A DNA stretch of 64,000 nucleotides, taken from positions 62,001 through 126,000 of the forward strand of contig JALJCO010010250.1 of NCBI GenBank assembly GCA_023101725.1, in the 5' to 3' direction. Shown here in pieces: positions 46,799-58,135 of this stretch. The notes beneath the pieces are model-generated. The model made no database searches and was not told the DNA's origin. It was given only the letters and a program-made list of their open reading frames with translations. Position numbers and translations under genes: made by a program. This stretch comes from Atherinomorus stipes. Lineage: Eukaryota > Chordata > Actinopteri > Atheriniformes > Atherinidae. Every line of letters starts with the position of its first letter. Positions within the stretch are counted from its first letter, which is position 1.

Positions 46799-47222
46799 CC
46801 CCGTAGACCAAAACAGTCCCAGAAATTGCTTCTCAAAAACCAGCAGAAGATTTGTCTTTTGTGATACCTGAATGCCTGTTAAAAAAAAAAAAAAAAAAAA
46901 AAAAGGAAATCTGTACATCTTGAAGAGCTGGCGCAACCTAGCCTCTGTCCTTTCAACACCTCTTAAGAAACTTTTAAGACTTAAATAATGATAGAACTAA
47001 GCATTTTTAAAATTTTGTGGCACAGAAGACCCCTGGAGGCCCTTGCATCCCAAAATAACACCTTCAAAGATTATTTTAACTTCCTCACTGTCTCATTTTA
47101 CATATTTGATGAAGTCATGGAACTTCTTCATAGGCCCGTAAATTTCACCATCAGTATTCTTTTAAGGGTTGGTGATTGGATTAATTATCATGGAAGTTTC
47201 TGAATTCAGTTTAGACTCTGCT
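46799..47222. repeat. intron sequence with poly(A) near 46880
   Basis: An A24 run lies at about 46880-46903. Otherwise unassigned. Confidence 0.45.
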
Positions 47223-47226
47223 TTAA

Positions 47227-47640
47227 AGGCATATGCCACCTCTCGGTGAAATTGAGCCTCCCCCTGCAGTCCCCTGAGTTGGACAAGTGGGCAGAAGCGT
47301 TTTCTAGCCGACCCAGTCTTTCTCTGAATCTGGCAGCACTGACTTTAGCTTAGCTTAGCGTAGTTGCTGTAATCGGGTGGTTTCAAATAGCATCACTTGG
47401 CGAAAGTGAACCAATAAACTAAAAATTTTTTCCAATTACTTTTCGTGATCCGCACATTCTGATCGAGGACAAATGAGAAGCCGATTTCACATCAAAGGAC
47501 TGACTAGGCGGCATTCAATAGGGGAACTATATGCCGCGGAAGTACAGGTGAATCACAGGGAAGCGCCGCGGATAGTAGCAAAGGCATCACGCATGCGCAG
47601 CATTCCCAACTTCTGTAAACAGGGTTGCCACCGGATGCCT
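47227..47640. mobile_element. TTAA-flanked MITE (family G, copy 1)
   Basis: AGGCATATGCCACC on the left and TTGCCACCGGATGCCT on the right are flanked by TTAA (47223-47226, 47641-47644). It shares GACTTTAGCTTAGCTTAGCG and CTGACTAGGCGGCATTCA with copy 2 at 52811-53265. Confidence 0.75.
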
Positions 47641-47887
47641 TTAAGTTCAGTAGAACTAAAGGATCTTAGTGGGTCCATGGAATCATGTTGATGTCTCCTA
47701 GATAATCTTAAAACTCCCACAAAGATCACTGGAGCTATTCTAGAAGCCTTAAAAACCATCTCAGAATCTGTTAAAGTGTCTTAAATTTCCTTAAATCTCT
47801 TTTTTCAGGGTCTGCCAGCTGCTTGCAGATCTCTTACAGGCTGTTTAGTGATTGATGAAACTGGACCTCCACTAAAAATAAACTTAA

Positions 47888-48415
47888 AAGGTAGAGTCCG
47901 GAGTTCCTCCACGCTTCTGTTTGTAAACGACACTATTCAAACTGAGAGCCCCTCCCCCCGCCCCCTCGATCCAATGGCCGCCTCGTTCTTCAGCCAATTC
48001 AGCTTCAACGACTCCTTCAGAGCTCAGAAGCAGTAAAAGCCAAACCAATATTAAGCCCGGTTTTCCAGCGTGCACTAAAGCTCTTACCACAGAGTACTTC
48101 CTGTTTTTCGCTACGTCTGCTGTTTTTTGTTTTTCTTTGAGAGTTTGAGTGACTGGCGTTTGCTCCAATCATGAGCTTATTCCTACATAGCATCATGCCC
48201 GTAGCTCTGTCATTGGCTGGTGATTTAAACAGAAATCTCCGCCCAGAAACGTCACACCAAAACAAATGGAAAAGGTGAATTACAGACAGGGGGAGAGAGA
48301 ATTGCGTTCAAGCTCACCACTGCACGAGAGTAAAGGCCCAAAGGTGTGGATTGAGATGGATTTCACTTGCACACGTCAAACGTTTATTTTCAAGGGGAAA
48401 CTCCGGACTCTACCT
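47888..48415. mobile_element. TTAA-flanked MITE (family F)
   Basis: AAGGTAGAGTCCGGAGTT and AAACTCCGGACTCTACCT are inverted and flanked by TTAA (47884-47887, 48416-48419). The frames at 47848-48265 overlap on both strands and are not genes. Confidence 0.85.
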
Positions 48416-48716
48416 TTAAAGCAGTTTTAGGACATCTGTAAGACTGAGGATGTTCAGGAGCACTTTTATTATCTATCATTTGTCTCAGGGGTTGATGGCT
48501 ACAAAGCCATGTACACTCTGTAAAAGGCAACATCACGATAACGGTGCATGAATCCCGATGAAAAAAGTTGGTGTTCTTGGACTAAAAATTATTCACTCAA
48601 CTTAGGAATTCCTGGACTTTTAACTTTGGTTCATTTTTATGTGTGTGTCTGTGTTTTATTCTGTTTCTTTAAATTAGGAAGTGTGTCATTTAACGAGTAT
48701 TTTTGTCTTCCTGCAG

Positions 48717-48825
48717 TCGGACGGCGGCTCGGCATCATCCTCGTCCTCGCGATCGCAGAAAATCGCCCGAGCAAAGTGGGAGTTCCTGTTCGGAGGCCAG
48801 AAAGAGGAAACTGGCTGCAGTAAAG
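48717..48825 (+). CDS. psd: EFA6/PSD coding exon 2
   Basis: Codons 808-843 plus one base (109 bases, enters phase 0, leaves phase 1). Acceptor TTTTGTCTTCCTGCAG, donor AAAG/GTGCTG. It encodes [14 protein letters not shown], the counterpart of [10 protein letters not shown] in mammalian PSD, a short conserved stretch of the disordered region before the Sec7 domain. Serine-rich start. The single-base overhang joins G/GC at exon 3, keeping the frame. Confidence 0.85.
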
Positions 48826-50133
48826 GTGCTGTACGCGAGCAGATAACTGTTAACTACTTATTTTTTCTTTTTTAACAATATTTTATGGATGAACCTGTTT
48901 TGTAATAATAAAAAAAAAAAACCTGAAAACTCTGCAGCATGAAGCGCTGCCTCATCTGAACCATTCATCATCCAGAAGGACTGATAGTGTGATTTCTGTT
49001 TTCCATAAAGGAGGCAGAAGTCTTTGATTTGTCAGAGTTTTATCTTCATCTGTTTTTTCCATTGTTACATAATCGTTGTAATCATAATAATGTAATCATG
49101 ATTTTACTTTTCGTTTGACCCCTTTGGTTTTTGGTTCCTGGTTCGGGTTATCCTCCATAAATGTTCTGGATGTTTTACAGCCTTGTTAAACATAATCAAG
49201 ATAAATCGGAAAGCTACGAAAAAAAAATCCATTGACTTTTCTTTTTTTTTTGTATGTGTGTAAAAAAATTTATCTTTTATGAATTTGATGTGATGGTTGA
49301 CGTATCTGAACTTTGAAAATAGAAAGACAAACATTCTTATTTATCTTGAGATGTAAAAACGTTTATGCTGCAGTTTAGATGTGAAACCATTAAAAGAATG
49401 AATGAAAAATAATTAATTTATCCCCCAGAGTGAAATTATAACATAGTAGGAGCTTTTTCTTTTAGGAAATAATTGTTAATAATTATCATATAATAATAAC
49501 TATTATATGATAATTATAAATACAAACAAGTGAATGAATGCCTATCATTACTTGTTGCTTTTGGTGGTTCAAATCTGGATTATTGTTGCCAGAACTTTTC
49601 ATTTGGTAAAAAAAAAAGAATCCAAACAAAAACAACAGCTGATCTGAAATTCTGCAGTTTTTATTTCTAGGTAGATGAAAAGATGTTCCGACTTTTATAT
49701 TTACATTTACAGATAAACATTTCCTTCTCACATGTGAAGACGTGTAGGCAGAGTACATAGAAACTTTCATGCCGCTTCCCGTTATTATAACACATCATTC
49801 AGTTTGTCTCTTATTTCCCTTTCTACCACATTTTCACCGTAACAGATTTACATGAATATATTTATCCACAACAAAAACATAAACATCACAATATTTCTGG
49901 CTTTAAACATGTCGTCACTGTCTGGATTTATCTGTTGTTCTTCAAGTTAACATTTAAAATTGACATTTTATTGCTTTTTAAATCTGGTGCATGTTTTTGC
50001 TTTGCTTTCATTTATCTGGTAAACTCTTCCATGATTTTACAAACAGTATAAGCAAATGATCCTCACATGCTGCATTTAATTCAGTTTCCCTGTTAAATGA
50101 CCAGCTCATTAACACCAGCAAGTCCAGATTTAA
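48826..50133. other. intron 2, no gene seen
   Basis: AT-rich, with A/T homopolymers near 48909 and 49240 and a TAATAATTATCATATAATAA palindrome near 49470-49515. No element named. Confidence 0.45.
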
Positions 50134-50141
50134 CTCAGAAT

Positions 50142-50561
50142 TAGGGATGGGCGATATTTTATCGTGTGCGATATATCGTCAAAGAAACTCCCCACAATAA
50201 CAATTTGAATTTATCGTTTTTATCGTGAGATGACAATTTACCAGGTTGTGTTTTACTTTGGTGTTTTTTAATAAGCAAAGTTAGTTTTGCTGTTTGCATC
50301 GTTTGAATAAATGTGGCATTTGGTCTCTCATATTTCAGACTCGTTTGATTGGTGTCACTACAGTTTTGCAATACAGGTGCACTACTTGAACTTATTTGAT
50401 ATAGTGGCTTCTGGTATTTTGTAGGGCTTTCAAGACAGAATTTAGTGACAGATTTATAATGCAAAATATTTTGCTGATAGCTTTTATCGTCGTTTATCGT
50501 TACCGTGATAAATAAGAGAAATTATCGTGATACATTTTTTAGTCCATATCGCCCATCCCTA
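50142..50561. mobile_element. hAT MITE with perfect 8-bp duplication
   Basis: TAGGGATGGGCGATATTTTA and CCATATCGCCCATCCCTA are inverted ends. CTCAGAAT is duplicated exactly (50134-50141, 50562-50569). Related to 53328-53738. Confidence 0.95.
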
Positions 50562-50569
50562 CTCAGAAT

Positions 50570-50990
50570 GTTATCAATTAATGAAGGTGTGTGTGGTTCA
50601 AGTGTTTGGTTGATTAAACTGAACAAACTCGGTGAAGTAAACAAGCAGCTTCAGGAACCTCCAGCTCTTCTAAGCCAATTAGCTGAAGCTGAAGCTTAAC
50701 ATGAGGAAGAACAGGTCTGAGAGTCCAGATCCACCAACAGGTCTTTCTACAATTCACTTCCTCTTCACACATGTGACATCATTCAAGTTCAATTGAATTG
50801 AATTGAATTGAATTGAATTGAATTGAATTTGATTTAATTTGGTTTAATTTGATTTAATTTAATTTAATTTAGCTTTCCTACCTGGAAAAAGTCTGAATGA
50901 AATGGGCCTGAAACAGAACCGAACAGCCTTGAACTCAACCTGACGTCTTCTCCAGGACTTGGACTTACCGTCTCACTCTGTCTCCTGCAG
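50570..50990. repeat. intron end with pentanucleotide microsatellite
   Basis: An AATTG array of about eight units at 50789-50828 passes into AATTT/GATTT variants to about 50872. The acceptor TCTGTCTCCTGCAG for exon 3 closes at 50990. Confidence 0.85.
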
Positions 50991-51265
50991 GCGCTCCGTC
51001 CACGACGTCTCCGACCAGCGGTTCGCTCAGCGCCGCTCCTTCCTCCTCCCTCCTTCTGAAGCGAGCCAATCAGAGGAGGGGGCGGGACAGTGAGGGTCAG
51101 AAGCTGTCGCATCACCAGGTCCGACAGATCGAGGTTGAGCTGGTGGCCCCCCACCCTCGAGGCCCCGCCCCCCAGACGGGCATCATCCGGCGGTCCCTCA
51201 AATACTCTGAGACGGACCTGGACGCCGTGCCGCTACGCTGCTACCGGGAGACCGACCTGGACGAG
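50991..51265 (+). CDS. psd: EFA6/PSD coding exon 3
   Basis: 275 bases completing codon 844 and encoding residues 845-935, leaving phase 0. It ends with the most diagnostic EFA6 block in the window: [20 protein letters not shown] and then DLDE, nearly identical to the PSD motif [22 protein letters not shown]. The first part is serine-rich ([15 protein letters not shown]), then a basic patch KRANQRRGR. Acceptor TCTCCTGCAG, donor ACGAG/GTGAGC. GC content and CG use are much higher than in the introns, as usual for a fish coding exon. Confidence 0.9.
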
Positions 51266-51378
51266 GTGAGCCGTTCTGTCAGACCTGGACTCGGATCTGG
51301 ACTCGGATCTGGACTCGGATCTGGACTCGCCATGTGGGATCAGACTGTTAAACGTGTTGCTGGCGTGTTTGATTTCAG
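51266..51378 (+). repeat. 113-bp intron with 12-bp tandem repeats
   Basis: GGATCTGGACTC-type units occur about four times at 51286-51329 inside this very short intron, next to the donor. They are also open in frame. Confidence 0.7.
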
Positions 51379-51644
51379 GTCATGCGGGCAGAAGCCGAGG
51401 AGGCCGACTCGGCCTTCGGGAGCAACCGCAGTGTTCTGGAAAACTCCAGCCTCAGCACCACCGACGCCTCCCCGAAACCTCGAGGCGGGCGGGACGAGGA
51501 TGGAGAGGAGGAGGAGGATGAAGATGAGGAAGATGAAGAAGAAGAAGGAGTGGTGAGCTGGGCCAGCGTCAGGATGCAGGGAGACAAAAAGAGGCAGAGA
51601 GCCACCAAAGAAGAAGATGAGGTCTTCAGTCTGCTGCTGAAGGG
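51379..51644 (+). CDS. psd: EFA6/PSD coding exon 4
   Basis: 266 bases, residues 936-1023 plus two bases (phase 2). It starts [20 protein letters not shown], continuing the EFA6 motif EVLAEREEADSA, then a strongly acidic run of Asp/Glu at residues 974-991 (mammalian PSD also has an acidic run here). Acceptor GTTTGATTTCAG, donor AAGG/GTGAGA. An earlier donor-like GTGAGC at 51553 would leave phase 0, which does not fit exon 5, so the later donor is preferred. Confidence 0.88.
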
Positions 51645-51680
51645 GTGAGACGAACTTTACTACATTTATTTCACCTTTAA

Positions 51681-52249
51681 AGAACCTCAACAGAACTTTT
51701 AGCATCATTGCATTTCTTTGCTTAATCCTCCATGATGCGCGTTCAAAACACACGCTGTGTTCATATCTAAATTATATCTTTTTGACTTTTTTCTTTTTTT
51801 AAGACAAATTGTTTTAGCTGTTCTTACTTTGACAGTTTCAGCTGTCACTTCAACCTTGATCAGAAGTTGTCGGACTTCCTGGTGTGACGTGTCTCATATA
51901 GACAGCGTGACGTTTAATGAGAATAGCTGACCGGGCACAGCATCTTACAATGAAGAGCTCGTGCCCGGTCTGGTCTGTATGTCAAGAAGATTATCACTCT
52001 GAAGACAAGATGAACATCCTGAATAAATGGTTCATATCCTTTTGCTAGAACGTGACGCAGTGCTGCAACCAATAGTCGGCTGCAACGTCACGGTCGCGTC
52101 CCGGACACAAAACTTACATACTGCAGTTTCTGAGCCCCGGGATGCGCCTGGCAGGGACGGCCCGAAAATGTGCATTGTGAATGTTGGTGTGCCATCAAAA
52201 CAAGTCAGAAACGCATATTTTTAAGGTCTAAAAGTTATATTGTGTGTCT
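51681..52249. mobile_element. TTAA-flanked MITE (family H, copy 1)
   Basis: AGAACCTCAACAGAACTTTTAG and CTAAAAGTTATATTGTGTGTCT are inverted ends, flanked by TTAA (51677-51680, 52250-52253). It begins only 36 bases after the exon 4 donor. Confidence 0.8.
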
Positions 52250-52338
52250 TTAACATTAGAGGATCATGTTAGATTATATAATTGGTTCATTATTTCCCCA
52301 AAATTTGGCCCTTTTTCATTAATTTTACTTCCCGTTAA

Positions 52339-52806
52339 AGACACACAACAGAACTTTTAGCAGTTTTCTCAGTGACGCGCCCCCTATCGGCGGCTAAACT
52401 AGCATCCATCTTGTTCGTACCTGTACTGTAAGCTCACTCCAGCCAGTAAAAGACAGTCTTATCTGGACTCTTGTTCTGTCCCTTCCTCTGTTTCTTTTCT
52501 TCTCTTCCTCCGATGATGTTTCCTTGCGTTTCTTTACCGAATTCGACATGATGCGCATTCAAAACACCCGCGATGTTGATCCCTGGTTTACATCCGGTTG
52601 CTAGTGAGTGACGCGGTGCTGCAGCCAATAGTCGGCTGCAACGTCACGGTTGCGTCCCGGATGGGAATCTTACATACTGCTGTTTCTGAGCCCCGGGACG
52701 CCTCTGGGCACTGACAGCTCGAAAATGCGCTTAATGAATGTTGGTGTGACATCAAAACGAGTCAGAAACACAGATTTTTAAGGTCTAAAAGTTACGTTGT
52801 GTGTCT
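52339..52806. mobile_element. TTAA-flanked MITE (family H, copy 2)
   Basis: AGACACACAACAGAACTTTT and AAAAGTTACGTTGTGTGTCT are inverted ends. TTAA at 52335-52338 and 52807-52810. Interior matches copy 1 (GCAACGTCACGGT, GAGCCCCGGGA). Confidence 0.85.
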
Positions 52807-52810
52807 TTAA

Positions 52811-53265
52811 AGGCGTATACCAACCCTGGGTGAACTTTAGCCTCCTCCCGCAGTCCCCTGAGTTGGACAAGTGGGCAGAAGCATTGTCCAACCGACCCAG
52901 TTGTTCTCTGAATCTGGGAGCACTGACTTTAGCTTAGCTTAGCGTAGTTGCTGTAGTCTGGCGTATCCAACTAGCACCACTTAGAAAAAGTGAACTAATT
53001 AACTCAAGATTTTTTCCAATTACGTTTCGTGACCCGCACATTCTGATAGAGTACAAATGAGAAGCCGATTTCACATCAAAGGACTGACTAGGCGGCATTC
53101 AGTAGGGGAACTATATGCTGCAGAAGTACAGGCCAATCACAGGCAAAGCTCCGCGGATAGTAGCAAAGACAGCACGCATACGCAGCATTCCTGTTCATGA
53201 GCAGATAGCTTCCTACGCAGCAAACTTCCGTAAACAGGGCTGCCACCGGATGTGGCGCATGCATG
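52811..53265. mobile_element. TTAA-bounded MITE (family G, copy 2)
   Basis: Starts AGGCGTATACCAACCC directly after the TTAA that also ends the family H copy. Matches 47227-47640 with a short extra segment (CAGATAGCTTCCTACGCAGC). The right end has lost its TTAA. Confidence 0.7.
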
Positions 53266-53327
53266 CTGCCTTTGCTACTATCCGCGGTGCTGGAACTGGA
53301 ACTTCTACTCCAGCTTTATACCAGAAG

Positions 53328-53738
53328 CAGGGATGGGGGGTATATTACCGTGTGCGATATATTGTCAAAGAAATTGCCCAATATTTTGTCATCTCACAAT
53401 AAAAGCAATAAATTCACTTAGTTATCAGCTTGCATTTACAGTTATTTATATGGTTATTTTTTTCTATTTGCACCGTTTGAATAAATGTCAGATTTGTTCT
53501 CATATTTCAGACTTGTTTGGTTGATGTCACTGCAGATTTGCAACACAGATGTACTACTTGTTCTTAATTGATGTAGTTTCGTGGCTTCTAGTATTATTTT
53601 AGGGCTCTAAAGACAGAATGTAGTGACAGATTTATAATACAAACAATTAAGCTGATATTTTTTATTGTCAATTATCGTTACTGTGGTGAAAACCAGAAAT
53701 TATCGTGATACACATTTAGTACATATCGCCCATTCCTA
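53328..53738. mobile_element. hAT MITE, relative of 50142-50561
   Basis: CAGGGATGGGGGGTATATTA and CATATCGCCCATTCCTA ends, with GTGTGCGATATATTGTCAAA inside as in the other copy. ACCAGAAG (53320-53327) and ACCGGAAG (53739-53746) match at 7 of 8. Confidence 0.9.
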
Positions 53739-53825
53739 ACCGGAAGCCCCTTCTACAAGACAAACCATTGTAAATTGACACCCACCTTATACTTATACCA
53801 TTCCCTGCCCCAAAACGTGAATGTA

Positions 53826-55029
53826 CACTCACCGGCCACTTTATTAGGTACACCTTGCTAGTAGCAGGTCGGACCCCTTTTGCCTTCAGAACTGCCTTAA
53901 TCCTTGGTGGCATAGATTCAACAAGGTGCTGGAAACATTCCTCAGATTTTGCTCCATATTGGCATGTCAGCATCACACAGTTGCTGCAGATTTGTCAGCT
54001 GCACATCCATGATGAGAACCTCCCGTCCCACCACATCCCAAAGCTGTTATATTGGATTGAGATCTGGTGATTGTGGAGGCTTTTTGAGTACAATGAACTC
54101 ATTGTCATGTTCAAAAAACCAGTCTGAGATGATTCCCGCTTCATGACATGGCGCGTTATCCTGCTGGAAGCAGCATCAGATGATGCTACATTGTGGTCAT
54201 AAAAGGGATGGACATGGTCAGCAACAATACTCAGGTAGACTGTGGTGGTTAAACCGCTACGTTGGTACTAAGGGGCCCAAAGTGGGCCAAGAAAATCTCT
54301 CCCATACCATTACACCACCACCACCAACCTGAACCGTTGATACAAGGCAGGGTGGATCCATGCTTTCATGTTGTTGACACCAAATTCTGAGCCCACCATC
54401 TGAATGCCGTAGCAGAAATGGAGACTCATCAGACAAGGCAACATTTCTCCATCTTTTATTGTCCAATGTTGGTGAGTCTGTGTGAATTGTAGCCTCAGTT
54501 TCCTGTTCTTAGCTGACAGAAGTGGCACCTGGTGTGGTCTTCTGCTGCTGGAGCCCATCTGCTTCCAGGTTGAATGTGTTGTGCATTCAGAGATGCTCTT
54601 CTGCATACTTCGGTTGGAACAGTGGTTATTTGAATTACTGTTGCCTTTCTATCAGCAGGAACCAGTCTGGCCATTCTCCTCTGGCATCAACAAGGCATTT
54701 GTGCCCACAGAACTGCTGCTCACTGGATATTTTCTCTTTTTTTGGACCATTCTCTGTAAACCCTAGAGATGGTTGTGTGTGAAAATCCCAGTAGATCAGC
54801 AGTTTCTGAAATACTCAGACCAGCCCGTCTGGCACCAACAACCATGCCACGTTCAAAGTCACATAAATCACCTTTCTCATTCTGATACCCGGTTTGAACT
54901 GCAGCAGATCGTCTTGACCATGTCTACATGCCTAAATACATTGAGTTGCTGCCATGTGATTGGCTGATTAGAAATTTTCGTTAACGAGCAATTGCACAGG
55001 TGTACCTAATAAAGTGGCCAGTGTGTGTC
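53826..55029 (-). mobile_element. Tc1-like transposon, third family
   Basis: Ends CACTCACCGGCCACTTTATT with AGGTACACC and, at the right, GGTGTACCTAATAAAGTGGC, with TA outside (53824-53825, 55030-55031). This CCACTTTATTAGGTACACCT terminus is typical of a widespread fish Tc1 family. It contains transposase relics on the minus strand. Confidence 0.9.
54257..54606 (-). pseudogene. Tc1-like transposase fragment
   Basis: The minus-strand frame at 54257-54466 reads VALSDESPFLLRHSDGGLRI and later HESMDPPCLVSTVQVGGGGV followed by MVWE, matching the central part of Tc1 transposases (SDES contains the first catalytic acid). Adjacent pieces are in other frames, so it is not functional. Confidence 0.85.
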
Positions 55030-55379
55030 TAAACATAAATTGACAAATGAAATTAGTCGAGACTAAACAACATTCACAATGATGCTCTGAATATGTCTCA
55101 CCAAAATGACCAGTTACATCACTAAGAACACCCCCCTACAACATATCCTCATGGTACATGCCACACATGCTCTGAAGGTAGCATCGAAAATGGTGCACAG
55201 ACTCAGTAACACAACACAACCTAAGTTACACAGTTCCATAAGCTGGCCAGATGTAAAATGATGAATAGAAATGTGTATACTTTAGCTGTGTGTGCAAACT
55301 GTGTGCAGCCTATTTATTAGAGTGCATGGGCGACACCATGGCAATGGCCCTTATAAACAAGTGTATTTTTGTTGAGCAG
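55030..55379. other. end of intron 4, no gene seen
   Basis: Plain intron sequence ending in the acceptor TGTATTTTTGTTGAGCAG at 55379. Confidence 0.5.
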
Positions 55380-55617
55380 GACATTGGGGGTCTCGTCTGA
55401 CACCCACGGTGGCCTGAAGTCTCCGATCTCCGTCGGCAGCCCCCGCCGGCCGTCGGACAGCAACTTGGACTCCTTCAGTCGGCACTTTGAAAGCATCATG
55501 GAGTCCCACCGGGCCAAAGGCACGTCGTACAGCAGCCTGGACAGCGTCGACCTGCTGACCTCTGGTTCCACGTCCGTGTTCACCTTTGACCTGCCGACGC
55601 TCACCCCGGAGATCCAG
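55380..55617 (+). CDS. psd: EFA6/PSD coding exon 5
   Basis: 238 bases completing codon 1024 and encoding residues 1025-1103, leaving phase 0. It carries [20 protein letters not shown] (residues 1060-1079), equivalent to [18 protein letters not shown] in PSD, followed by [15 protein letters not shown], equivalent to the PSD FFTFELP stretch. These lie between the acidic run and the Sec7 domain in known family members. Donor ATCCAG/GTAGGC. The intron after it is only 76 bases. Confidence 0.9.
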
Positions 55618-55693
55618 GTAGGCCAGAGACCCTGACCCCACCTGGGTGTCTGTGAGTGCTGGAGGTGACGTCTTGACCCGTGTGTGTGTTCAG

Positions 55694-55953
55694 AGTCAGA
55701 TCTGTGAGAGCGCCAAACAGATCATCGAGCTGAGCTTCGCCCCGCTCGCCCGTCCCAACTCATCCGCGCCCTCAGAGACGTCTCGCTCCGAGATCGCCCT
55801 CAACGCCTCAGGGGCCGGGCTCCGAGGAGGCTCCAAAGACGACTCCGGACCTCCGGTTCGATCCAAGTCGGAGAAGGAATCGGGGCGACGCTACGTCCTC
55901 AAGGACGGCTTCCGAAAAGCGAGCTCGGTCCCGTCACTCCACAGCAGCACGAG
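55694..55953 (+). CDS. psd: EFA6/PSD coding exon 6, last exon in the window
   Basis: 260 bases, residues 1104-1189 plus two bases (phase 2). Acceptor GTGTGTGTGTTCAG, donor CACGAG/GTGAGT, a strong site. The protein starts [20 protein letters not shown], then a Ser/Gly-rich region and [19 protein letters not shown] do not recognise a domain here. The Sec7 domain should begin in a later exon, which must enter in phase 2. The frame closes with a TGA immediately beyond the donor, so if unspliced the product would be a truncated N-terminal protein. Confidence 0.85.
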
Positions 55954-57039
55954 GTGAGTCGGACCCGGAGGTTCGAAGGTTTCATGTCCATCATGGCCTC
56001 CGTCTGAGAACAAGGGAGTTGTTGTCTGCCTGGGAGAGTCTGCATCGGACCAGCCGACAGGACCAGAATACCAACGGGCCGAGCAGACAGGCTGAGTCAT
56101 GGTGCAGACACTCGGTTTCAGCCTGCAGCAGCTGATCCAGATCATTCAGCAGATTTATTTCAGCTCCATCTGCAGTGACCTGATATTACGACCTTCTTAA
56201 ATCCCAGTAGAAATAAATTCATATTCAGCTCAGACTTCAGGAAGGTTTCTGTTTGAATCAGCGTCTTTAATGCCGAGCTGTGGGTCAGATGTGTTTGCTG
56301 TCGCCCTCGGTTTGTTCATTATCTACTTTAAAACATGACACAGACCTTCAGATTGGATCTGAGACATTTAAATCACGTTAATGAAATAACTGGAAGATGA
56401 ACTGATCAATGCATTAAATAGAAAACAGTAAACTCTACAGAATGACTCATTTATCCAGACTTTCTTCTGCTGCTCGTCAGGGTCCAACTCGGATCAATAT
56501 TATTGGTTTTTTAGCTGAAAATAGGACAAAGAAATATACAAGTGTAGTTTATTTTTCTCTCCCATCTGCCTCTCAGTCAGATTTTACGGTCAGATATATT
56601 AATTATTACCATGAAGTTCTGTATCAGAGAGGTTAAAATCTGAAACCGTGGATGTTGCCATGGAAACCAGTATCCAGCTGAATGTAGATACTTCATGTTA
56701 ATAGGCTAAGAGGAAGCTGGAATTCCTCCTGAGACTGGAAATCTGTTGCTTTGGTCCAGGAAACACTTTTTTCCAGGTGGAAGTGAACATGTCCCAGTAA
56801 CCCTGATCAACCACCAGGTGGCAGCACATACATACAATAACAGTTTATTTTGCTCAGTCTGTTTGCTGCTGCTCCAAGCAGCATTTTAACTGGTTCTAAG
56901 TGACTGTTTTTCTTCAGTTTGTAGCTTTATTAGCTTTTTTGTTTTTATTAAAGACAATAGAATAGTTGATCAGCAACAAGTTTTACTTTCAGTTTATCAT
57001 GACTTTTTTATTTTATATCCGGAGTGGTTAGAGAACCTG
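55954..57039. other. start of a large intron, no exon seen
   Basis: No Sec7-like frame in any phase that I can recognise. Plain intron sequence. Confidence 0.45.
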
Positions 57040-57564
57040 GACCTGGGTCCTGTTCCAGGAAACGGGTTATGTGGAAACTCTGAAACCCTGAGTCAAGGAA
57101 AACACTGGGCTTTCTGTCCCAGAAGGAGAAATAAGTCTCCATGGTGACTGACTCCATCAAGTAAACCTCACTGGCAGTTTCTACCTGTCTCCTCCATCTG
57201 GAGCAGCTGTCAGACATGGGTTGTCATAGCAACGCCATTTCAGAGCTCAAAAAGCTGAATTGACACAGTGATTTACGTAGAGAAGATTTTTCAGAACTTG
57301 AACAGACGCGTCATCGTTTCCTGATCGACATCTCATCAATGTCCTGTTTTAGTGACTCAGATTCTCCAGTCGTAGGTATCCACAATGATACACCGTGAAC
57401 GTCTGTGTTGACATCACAGATTTGTACTTTGGACCACAATTCTTTTTAAATTCCTTCTGTAAATTATACTTTTGGCAACACAGAAGATTTTAAAGAGACA
57501 ACCGTGTGTCGAGTCATCAGCTACATTCTCATACATGTCTTACATGATTCCATAAATGTGTTAG

Positions 57565-58135
57565 GTCTGCTGTCGGCCTCCCAGCAGACGGTGTCGCCTC
57601 ACTCAAAGCCCTCAACGGCCTGGCCCCCCCTTATCTGGCTGACCTGCTAGTCCGCCGGGACCCCAGCAGGGCCCTTCGTTCTGTTGGGCAACTTCTCTTA
57701 GAAGTCCCAAGAATGAAATTAAAACAGTGGGGCGACCGCTCGTTCTCGGCTGCTGGCCCGAGATTGTGGAACTCGCTGCCTCCCGACATTCGTCTCACGA
57801 CTGAGCTGGGATCTTTTAAATCGAGGCTAAAGACCTATTTTTTTCGTCAAGCTTTTAATAATTTTAATTCTAACTAGTTTATTTACTAAAGATTTTACTC
57901 TCTTTTATGTACACCCTGCACTCCCCCGAGTAGCCTGTTCTGATTCTCTGTTGGTTGTTTTCATAGCTCTTAATCTTCTTTGTTCTTAATTTTTCCCAGT
58001 TTTTAACTTTGCATTTTTATGATGTTTTACATTGTCTCTTTTTCTGTTACCCCTGCTGTAAAGCACTTTGTGTGTCCAATGGGTACTGTAAAGGGCTATA
58101 TAAATAAATAAACTTAAACTTAAACTTAAACACTC
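57565..58135 (+). mobile_element. LINE (L2-like) 3' end
   Basis: The plus-strand frame encodes VASLKALNGLAPPYLADLLV then FSAAGPRLWNSLPPDIRL and SFKSRLKTYFF, the conserved C-terminal tail of L2-type fish LINE polyproteins. A 3' UTR follows with AAAGCACTTTGTGTG and GGGCTATATAAATAAA, ending in tandem AAACTT units (58110-58130) as L2-type elements do. 5' truncated, as usual for LINE copies. Confidence 0.9.

Noticed and set aside
50789..50872. Regulatory or CRISPR-like array
   Set aside because: The regular AATTG units have no spacers; this is a plain microsatellite in a vertebrate intron.
51340..51753. 137-codon minus-strand frame
   Set aside because: Antisense of exon 4; its Phe/Leu/Ser-rich content mirrors the acidic GAG/GAT codons.
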